This document shows positions 57,871 through 64,000 of a DNA stretch of 64,000 nucleotides, piece by piece. Position numbers and translations under genes: made by a program. Location of the stretch: positions 140,723 through 204,722 of the forward strand of contig CACLTT010000001.1 of the NCBI GenBank assembly GCA_902609885.1. The letters run 5' to 3'. The DNA is from an uncultured Candidatus Hydrogenedens sp. GTDB lineage: Bacteria > Desulfobacterota_D > UBA1144. The notes under the pieces were generated by a model that saw only the letters and a program-made list of their open reading frames with translations, did not search any database and was not told the origin of the DNA. Each line of letters begins with the position of its first letter. The stretch's first letter is position 1.

Positions 57871-59649
57871 TTAATCTTTTATATATTTAAGAAATTTAAT
57901 CTTTTGGTCATTAGATATCTCTGGTGACATATTATGTATTGGATTCGATTCCATGGAGCCTTCTTTGGTAATTCTACTAGTAATTTTCGGAAAGTAAGTT
58001 TGCAAAGGATCAATAGGTAATATAAATATATTTGGTCCAAATGAATTGAAAGCTTTAAGAAATTTTTTATTTGTAAGGAAGTTCCTGTTTAATTTGATTG
58101 ATTTAATTCCCCAAGATCTAAAAAGTAGATCCCAATTTGGGATACCCAATTTGGTAGAGATATCACATCCCATATAGGCACCACCAAAATAATTTTTCTG
58201 AGTCATTCTTATTGATGCATAGCCATCATCACAAAACAAAAAAGTTTTAATGTTTAGTTTATTTATGGCTACGGTTCCATACTCTTGAAGATTTTGCGTG
58301 AAACCACCATCCCCTTCAAAATGTAGAATCCTTTTCTTGGGATTAGCAAATGCTGCACCAATTGCACCAGATAGTCCATATCCCATCGATGCTAAAGCTT
58401 TATTATTAACAATTTTCTGTCCGATTTTCTGCTCAAATGTTTGATTAAATGTTGTATATGCTCCACCACTGCTACAGCTAATAATTACATCATTTTTAGA
58501 AGCAATTTTTGATATATTTTCATAAAACTTATAAGGAGATATAAATCCTTTTCCAGTATGGTTCTCCTCGACAAGCGGAAAATTTTGTTTAATTTCTTTA
58601 CAGTATTTGAGCCAATTTTTTTTATTAGTAATTTTGGAATTCAAAATTCCTTCAAATATTAAATTCGCATCATGTTTGATTTTATATTTTGTTTTAGGAT
58701 GTTTTTTTTGAAGTTCTTTTTTGTCTATATCGACATGTACAATATCTCCATTTTTTAAAAATTCTTTCCAATTAAAACCAGTTTGCTGTAAACCCAACCT
58801 TGTTCCTAGGGCTATGTGCAAATCTGATTGCTGAATTATTATATTTGAATATCTTTGACCCCAAGTATTTGGTTTTCCAAAATAATTACTATAATTTGAA
58901 CCAATCCTATCAGATGCATTCCAAGTAACAAATAATGGAATTTTTAATTCTTTTATTTTATTTTTAAATTTTAGGGCCCAACTTCTTTTCACTCCGGCAC
59001 CAATTAGAATAGTAGGACGTTTAGAGGTATTGATTAATTTTACTATTCTTTTTATTTCACTTTGGATTGACTTGTTAGAGCTTACATTTTTATCTTTAGT
59101 GATTTTAGTAATTTTATTAATCTTTTTTATAGGAGCTCCTTGAATATCCAATGGGATTTCTAAAAATACTGGACCTTTTCTTTTATCTGAAGGGATTTCA
59201 ATTATTTCCTTTATTTTTTCAAAGCTTACAATTTTATTTAATCTCACAGCCTTATTGGTTATGGGTTTTACGATTGATACACCATCAATTTCTTGTATGC
59301 CTCTTTGTCTTACTTCACCGAGACAAAGATCAGTGGTTTTGACTTGACCACCGATAACTAGCAACTCTCTACTCTCTAGGAATGCACCACCCACTGATGT
59401 AACAATATTGGTTAAACCTGGTCCGGCAGTTACAAGAGCAATGGCTTTGTTCTTATCACTAGTCGCATTAAAATATTCAGTTGCAATACCTGCTGCAACC
59501 TCATGGATAATTGGAATACATTTAAAATTAGTTCTGAAGCTTTCTTGTACATGCATAATGTTCCCTCCTGATAAGAAGAAGCAGTGTGTGTACCCAAGTT
59601 GTTTAAGCCAATGTGCTAATTGATCACTGTATTTTAATTGCTTTGTCAT
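57871..59649 (-). CDS. Thiamine diphosphate-dependent enzyme, acetolactate synthase-like
   Basis: 592 residues with the three-domain layout of acetohydroxyacid synthase. The catalytic glutamate is in HEVAAGIATEYF, and the ThDP motif is EGDGGFTQNLQEYGT. At the end of this motif the usual LNN is replaced by FCDDG, so the second metal ligand Asn is Asp or shifted. In polysaccharide clusters such enzymes (YerE type) transfer an acetyl unit to a keto-sugar to make branched sugars. It is divergent from the HpcH aldolase. Housekeeping IlvB is unlikely because IlvH is absent and the context is glycan synthesis. Confidence 0.82.
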   Translation of the reverse strand: MTKQLKYSDQLAHWLKQLGYTHCFFLSGGNIMHVQESFRTNFKCIPIIHEVAAGIATEYFNATSDKNKAIALVTAGPGLTNIVTSVGGAFLESRELLVIGGQVKTTDLCLGEVRQRGIQEIDGVSIVKPITNKAVRLNKIVSFEKIKEIIEIPSDKRKGPVFLEIPLDIQGAPIKKINKITKITKDKNVSSNKSIQSEIKRIVKLINTSKRPTILIGAGVKRSWALKFKNKIKELKIPLFVTWNASDRIGSNYSNYFGKPNTWGQRYSNIIIQQSDLHIALGTRLGLQQTGFNWKEFLKNGDIVHVDIDKKELQKKHPKTKYKIKHDANLIFEGILNSKITNKKNWLKYCKEIKQNFPLVEENHTGKGFISPYKFYENISKIASKNDVIISCSSGGAYTTFNQTFEQKIGQKIVNNKALASMGYGLSGAIGAAFANPKKRILHFEGDGGFTQNLQEYGTVAINKLNIKTFLFCDDGYASIRMTQKNYFGGAYMGCDISTKLGIPNWDLLFRSWGIKSIKLNRNFLTNKKFLKAFNSFGPNIFILPIDPLQTYFPKITSRITKEGSMESNPIHNMSPEISNDQKIKFLKYIKD

Positions 59650-59682
59650 GTATAAGAATTAGTATATAATAAAAAAAATCTT

Positions 59683-60465
59683 ATGAATATAAAGGAAAAG
59701 CAAATGTTAGAAATCCTATCCGAACTTCATGCTAGTCATTCAGTGTTTAGTGTGAAAGCAGAATTTGAAGCTGAAGGAACAAGGAATGATGACTTATTAA
59801 GACTATTTGATTTGGTTCGCAGGTCAGGGTTGAGTTTGACAATTAAGATTGGCGGTTGTGAAGCAATTAGAGACTTGATAGAGTGTAAGCAGTTAGGAGT
59901 AGACAGAATTGTAGCTCCAATGATTGAAACAGATTATTCTTTATCAAAATTTATAGGTGCTATTAAATCTGTATATTCAGACGATGAAATTAGTTCAACT
60001 GATTTTTATATTAATCTGGAAACAATTTCTGCATTTGAAAATTTATCTAAAATAACAGACGAAATGGTTAATTCGCCTGTTTCAGGCTATGTTTTTGGCA
60101 GAGTTGATTTTTGTGGGTCTCTCGGTTTTACACGTGAAGAAATAAATAGTGATAATGTCTTAAATTATGCAAGTACAGTTGCTGACAATTGTATTAAAAA
60201 TGACTTGGAATTCGTCGTAGGTGGCGGTGTTTCTAATGATTCCGCAGATTTTCTTAAAAAATTAAATGAAAAAAAATTAAATGCATTTGAAACAAGAAAA
60301 ATAATTTTTAATAATTCTATTTTAGATGGTGATTTGAGAAAAGCAATCCAGCTAGCCGTTAAATTTGAATTATTATATCTTCAGAATAAACATGATTATT
60401 ATAAGCAAATTACAGAAGAGGACTTGTCTAGAATCAAGATGCTTGAAGCAAGGGTTAACTTATAA
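59683..60465 (+). CDS. HpcH/HpaI-family aldolase or citrate-lyase-like protein
   Basis: 260-residue TIM-barrel protein. The metal glutamate and aspartate are in FYINLETISAFEN and GYVFGRVDFCGSLGF. These proteins cleave or form C-C bonds next to pyruvate or acetyl-CoA. It is divergent from the ThDP enzyme with 33 bases between start codons. It begins a plus-strand operon with the Rieske protein and a methyltransferase. Confidence 0.78.
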   Translation: MNIKEKQMLEILSELHASHSVFSVKAEFEAEGTRNDDLLRLFDLVRRSGLSLTIKIGGCEAIRDLIECKQLGVDRIVAPMIETDYSLSKFIGAIKSVYSDDEISSTDFYINLETISAFENLSKITDEMVNSPVSGYVFGRVDFCGSLGFTREEINSDNVLNYASTVADNCIKNDLEFVVGGGVSNDSADFLKKLNEKKLNAFETRKIIFNNSILDGDLRKAIQLAVKFELLYLQNKHDYYKQITEEDLSRIKMLEARVNL

Positions 60466-60474
60466 TCTATAATA

Positions 60475-61431
60475 ATGTCAAAGTTAAGTCATAAGCAACT
60501 TATTGACAAACTAGTCAAAGAAAATTATGTCTTAACAGATTTCACCTTAACAAATATAGGCACATACACAAAAGAGGATTCTGATTGGAACTATAAAGAT
60601 GTTCCACATCTTAATATAATTCATAAGAATGTTAGTTGTTTCCAGGCAATTATAGGGGATGACTTCGTTGGTTCGATTAACTTTTTAAAACTTCCCTTTG
60701 TTAACATAACCCTGCCATTGATTTTTGTTAACTATGAGTATAAACCCATGTCTCAAATTTATATTTCATCATTTGGTCCACTTATAATTATTGTAGAAAC
60801 TTCAAGTAAAACTGATTCGGGTAGAACAACAGTAAATACTAATTTTTCAATTCTATCTAGAAAGTTATTTAAATTTCTTCATTTTTTTGTTAAAAAAATG
60901 ATTATTAAAAATAATGAAGTATTAATGTCTGAAGATATCCCGATGAGAGATCGAAGAGCTGAATTGAGAACTGCAAACCATGATTTCTATAACCCTGCCA
61001 ATACTTATTCTTTTAAATTTACTGAAGAAATTTACAGAGCAAACTTATTCATTAAAAATAAAAAGCCTTACATCGATATACCATTAAAAGAAATTCAGGA
61101 ATGTAAAGATGGTGATAAAATCGGTGACGATGAAGGGATTTTTTCTTTTTTTGTGACTGAGAAAAATGGGCTTAAGATGCTTTGGCCAACAACTTGTCCA
61201 CATGAAGGAGCTAAAATGGATAAAAATTGTATATCGAACAAAAGATTGCTGTGCCCATGGCATCACAGAAGGATTGATAGGGTATTAGAATATGGTCCCA
61301 ATGGAATTAAATATATACCAAGTATAGATTTTTGTTGTATTGACAATGTATCAAATATTAGAATTTATTATAGAAATAATCCAGAGTATTATGATACTAG
61401 GCCATATGAAATATTTAAGAAAAATATATGA
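60475..61431 (+). CDS. Rieske [2Fe-2S] domain protein
   Basis: 318 residues. The C-terminal part holds a full Rieske site: C241-P-H243 in TCPHEGAKMDK and C260-P-W-H263 in LLCPWHHRR, 16 residues apart. The first 200 residues are mixed and not recognised; no second (mononuclear iron) domain such as in ring-hydroxylating oxygenases is evident. It may be a redox partner or an unusual oxygenase of a sugar pathway. It lies 9 bases after the HpcH gene. Confidence 0.8.
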   Translation: MSKLSHKQLIDKLVKENYVLTDFTLTNIGTYTKEDSDWNYKDVPHLNIIHKNVSCFQAIIGDDFVGSINFLKLPFVNITLPLIFVNYEYKPMSQIYISSFGPLIIIVETSSKTDSGRTTVNTNFSILSRKLFKFLHFFVKKMIIKNNEVLMSEDIPMRDRRAELRTANHDFYNPANTYSFKFTEEIYRANLFIKNKKPYIDIPLKEIQECKDGDKIGDDEGIFSFFVTEKNGLKMLWPTTCPHEGAKMDKNCISNKRLLCPWHHRRIDRVLEYGPNGIKYIPSIDFCCIDNVSNIRIYYRNNPEYYDTRPYEIFKKNI

Positions 61432-62315
61432 TGAGTTTTATTGAAAGAGATTGTCCTATATGTGAGAAGCCTATTGAATTAAAGAAAGGAATAATTCCAG
61501 ATATTAATCCTGATAATATTTTAAATAATATTGATTATTATTGGAGAGGTTTTCACAAAGAAAAAGTTTTTTTTAATTATAGTAGGTGTTGTTGTGGAAT
61601 CCTTTATTGTAAAAAATATTTTTCAAATGAACAGTTATCCAAATTATATTCAAATATGAGCGATAATGTTCACTCAGGAGATATTGAGACAGATCTTTAT
61701 ACTAAAGATTCTTATATAAAATCTATATTAAACAACTTGAAAAAAGAAAAACCCATATCTATCTTAGAACTAGGTTCTGATAATGGATCTTTATTAAAAA
61801 AATTACAAACTAAAATACCAATAAAAAAAATAGTTGCTGTGGAGCCAAATGTTAAAATGCATACTAAACTTGATAAAATTGCTGATAATGTTTATTCGGA
61901 TTTATCCGATGTACCAGAACTAGATAAGTTTGATTTGATAATTTGCATACATGTTCTTGATCATATACCTGATATTAATAAGTTGATTAATTCACTATAT
62001 TTAAAGCTTAATAATTCAGGATATCTTTTCGGTGTTGTTCATGATGAGTCATCTCTTTTAGCAAAAATTCTTGGAAATAGGTGGCCAGCATATTGCTTAC
62101 AACATCCTCAATTATTTAATGAGAGAACTATAAAAAAAATGTTTGAAAAGCATAATCTTACTGAAATTAAGACATATAAAACTATAAATGTTTTTAAATT
62201 CGGATACCTCTTGGAGCAGCTATTGCTTGCAGTTTTTAAAATTAAAATAAATTTACCCAATTTATTCAATGTTCATTTAAAACTTGGGAATATTGGATTC
62301 TTTTTTAGAAAATAA
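61428..62315 (+). CDS. SAM-dependent methyltransferase with zinc-binding N-terminus
   Basis: 295 residues. The N-terminus carries a cysteine cluster (CPICEKPIE and SRCCCGILYC) typical of sugar C-methyltransferases of the NovU/TylC type, and the SAM motif ILELGSDNGSLL lies at about 109-120. The sequence fits C-methylation of a keto-sugar. Its start overlaps the Rieske stop by 4 bases. Confidence 0.8.
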   Translation: MMSFIERDCPICEKPIELKKGIIPDINPDNILNNIDYYWRGFHKEKVFFNYSRCCCGILYCKKYFSNEQLSKLYSNMSDNVHSGDIETDLYTKDSYIKSILNNLKKEKPISILELGSDNGSLLKKLQTKIPIKKIVAVEPNVKMHTKLDKIADNVYSDLSDVPELDKFDLIICIHVLDHIPDINKLINSLYLKLNNSGYLFGVVHDESSLLAKILGNRWPAYCLQHPQLFNERTIKKMFEKHNLTEIKTYKTINVFKFGYLLEQLLLAVFKIKINLPNLFNVHLKLGNIGFFFRK

Positions 62316-62316
62316 T

Positions 62317-63219
62317 TTATTTAATTTGAAAATCTTTATAGCTTATTTTTCTTTTGTTTTTCAATAAATGATTAAAAACATTTTTGATTGATTTATCCAA
62401 AGGGGTTTGGTTTACTAGGAAGCTATTTCTCTTTATTCTTGAATTATTGCCACCATATCTGGTTATTATTCTAGAGTTTTTTACTTTTACTTTTAAATCT
62501 TTTTGATTAGATATTTTAATTATTTCATTTGCAATATGTGTAAGTTCATAAGCTTTACCACTACATAAATTAAAATCAAAATAAGCAACTTTTTTATTTA
62601 TAATCCTAAGTGTTGTTTTTATTACATCTTCAATATAAATAAAATCAAAGATAGCATTTTGATTTATTATAAGATCTTTCTTTAAGATAACATGAGCGCA
62701 CATATTTGGAATAAATCTATAAGTCCAATTATCATTTTCACCAAAAACCCCAAATAAGCGTAAATTTATTAGTTTCTGGCTTTTTCTACCCTTTATAAAT
62801 TCATTAATTACATATTTTGATTGACCATATTGATCATTGGGAATACTCTCGCCAATATCTTTTTCTTTTATTTTTTCATTCCAGATTTTTCTTGGATATT
62901 CTGCACCAGAACCAAAATTTATCAATCTCTTGTAGTTGGCATGGTTAGAAAATAAATTAAAAAACATTGTTAGGTTATTAATCATCTGAACCTCAGGTTC
63001 TTTGCTCATTTTATCTCGTTCATGGTAGTGATGATTTGCAGTATGAATAACATAATCGACTCTATTTTTTTCAAAAAACTTTTTGGTTTTTATAGTATTT
63101 AAAAGATCTAGCACTCTAGAATTAGGAGATAAAATCTTGTGATTCGTTTTATTTTTTAAATATTTTACAAAGGATGACCCTATAAAACCAGTTCCACCCG
63201 TAACCAAGATGTTGGACAT
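62317..63219 (-). CDS. NAD(P)-dependent sugar epimerase/reductase (GDP-fucose synthase-like)
   Basis: 300-residue extended SDR with LVTGGTGFIGSSFVKYL, INFGSGAEYPR and the YxxxK motif YGQSK. It resembles GDP-L-fucose synthase and NDP-sugar reductases such as YerF. Next to the ThDP enzyme, that makes a branched-sugar reductase plausible. It converges on the methyltransferase (1 base). Confidence 0.82.
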   Translation of the reverse strand: MSNILVTGGTGFIGSSFVKYLKNKTNHKILSPNSRVLDLLNTIKTKKFFEKNRVDYVIHTANHHYHERDKMSKEPEVQMINNLTMFFNLFSNHANYKRLINFGSGAEYPRKIWNEKIKEKDIGESIPNDQYGQSKYVINEFIKGRKSQKLINLRLFGVFGENDNWTYRFIPNMCAHVILKKDLIINQNAIFDFIYIEDVIKTTLRIINKKVAYFDFNLCSGKAYELTHIANEIIKISNQKDLKVKVKNSRIITRYGGNNSRIKRNSFLVNQTPLDKSIKNVFNHLLKNKRKISYKDFQIK

Positions 63220-63296
63220 TATTTAATTATCATTACATTAGTAATATTTTCAATAGTTTAATTGTTATTTTAATTTTTCAACTATAGAATAGTTGT

Positions 63297-64000
63297 ATGT
63301 CATTAATCTCAATAGTTGGTTCATGTAAAAATGAAGAAGAAAACATTGCTGAACTTTATAAGCAAATTAATTCTATTTTTGCGAATAGTTTAAAATCTCA
63401 TCAGCTAGAGTTAATTTTTATTGATAATGCATCTTCAGATAACACAATAAAAATTATTAAAAATATTTGCGAAAATGATAAAAGAGTTAAATTAATTGAA
63501 AATATTAAAGACTATGGACAAGATAAGTCTCCATATTATGCAATTATGCAGTCTTCAGGAGATTATGTTATTCCTATAGTTACTGATTTACAAGATCCAA
63601 TTAGTGTTATCCCAGAACTTGTAAATCATCTCTCCAGTGATGATGACTTAGATATGGTTTTAGCAGTTCCTATAATTGAAAAAGAAGGTTTTAATTTTCT
63701 GAAGAAAATATATTACAAATTCATGACTCTGGCCACAGATGGAAGTCACATAAAAAATTTTCATGGGTTTGGAATTTATAGAACTAAAATAATAGATTAT
63801 TTAAGAAAGCTTGAAGATAAAAATCCATATTTTAGATCAATTGTATTAAATACAAATTTCTCTAGAAAAGTGATTAATTACAAGCCAGATAATAGATATA
63901 GAGGCACCTCAAAAAATAGTTTGTTTTCATTAATTGATATTGGTCTTTTGGGTATTATGACTTCATCTCAACTTCCATTAAAATTTGCCGTTATTTCCGG
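63297..64000 (+). CDS. Glycosyltransferase family 2, N-terminal part (runs off the window edge)
   Basis: About 234 codons inside the window and no stop before base 64000. The product begins SLISIVGSCKNEEENIAELY and has the GT2 acidic site in IDNASSDNTIKII. PIVTDLQDPISVIPE and the HGFGIYRTKIIDYL block resemble DPM1/GtrB-type transferases that charge a polyprenol carrier. Given two GtrA genes here it could be a GtrB partner. Confidence 0.85.
   Translation, partial: MSLISIVGSCKNEEENIAELYKQINSIFANSLKSHQLELIFIDNASSDNTIKIIKNICENDKRVKLIENIKDYGQDKSPYYAIMQSSGDYVIPIVTDLQDPISVIPELVNHLSSDDDLDMVLAVPIIEKEGFNFLKKIYYKFMTLATDGSHIKNFHGFGIYRTKIIDYLRKLEDKNPYFRSIVLNTNFSRKVINYKPDNRYRGTSKNSLFSLIDIGLLGIMTSSQLPLKFAVIS

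Noticed and set aside
57871-59649. Housekeeping acetolactate synthase IlvB
   Set aside because: No IlvH regulatory subunit beside it, an altered ThDP-Mg motif, and a glycan neighbourhood.
46542-64000. Integrated prophage or transposon in the glycan region
   Set aside because: No integrase, transposase, terminase or structural gene was seen; only the eroded tRNA repeat hints at integration.

Overview
The window is a densely packed, very AT-rich bacterial chromosome segment with many 1-35 bp gene overlaps. It carries a 16S-tRNA-Ile-tRNA-Ala-23S rRNA operon (the 16S 3' end has CACCTCC, so it is bacterial), lipopolysaccharide-type heptose genes (so probably Gram-negative) and no transposase, CRISPR array or phage structural gene. 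Base composition, tight packing and housekeeping content suggest a streamlined, probably marine bacterium. HflX with a long N-terminal extension, the MTA phosphorylase-PfkB-DUF1844 run, mrp-sufT and the siroheme decarboxylase gene are reminiscent of deltaproteobacterial or Dadabacteria-like lineages. That placement is inference; placing the 16S gene in a tree would settle it.

Layout. (1) 1-16.6 kb, core metabolism: rnhB (partial), dapA-asd (lysine), an RpiB-family protein and uvrA on the minus strand; glyA-nrdR-tatD-pdxA on plus; ftsK; pyrD; then a minus-strand operon parA-parB-purS-purQ-cysM-mec-ptr1. (2) 16.6-21.7 kb, the rRNA operon, with two long inverted-repeat processing stems and no 5S gene next to 23S. 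(3) 21.7-36.7 kb: dipeptidase, sucD without sucC, mtnP-pfkB, DUF1844, mrp-sufT, ispG-proS-pyrF-MaoC hydratase, hflX, DDN-like and LLM oxidoreductases, and an acyl-CoA ligase. (4) 36.7-43.7 kb, a plus-strand cofactor cluster: two 6-pyruvoyl-tetrahydropterin synthases, a phosphoribosyltransferase-GTP cyclohydrolase I fusion, an SDR, a fused siroheme decarboxylase (AhbA-AhbB type), hemA and hemC. A palindrome-rich gap, an FAD oxidoreductase and a tiny membrane protein follow. (5) 43.8-44.1 kb: initiator tRNA-Met and a decayed direct repeat of its 3' half. (6) 44.1-64 kb: a surface-polysaccharide region with a complete GDP-heptose set, GT2 and GT87-like glycosyltransferases, GtrA proteins, epimerases, a ThDP enzyme, an HpcH/HpaI aldolase, a Rieske protein, a methyltransferase and an IMPase-like phosphatase.

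The most interesting system is the pterin operon at 36.7-39.1 kb. Its order (PTPS, PTPS, PRT-FolE, SDR), the CX5HGH signature in both PTPS copies and the adjacent SDR fit a tetrahydrobiopterin-type pathway better than queuosine synthesis. It sits directly upstream of a siroheme-route tetrapyrrole operon. Second is the tRNA-fMet repeat, which looks like a decayed attachment site at the edge of the polysaccharide region.
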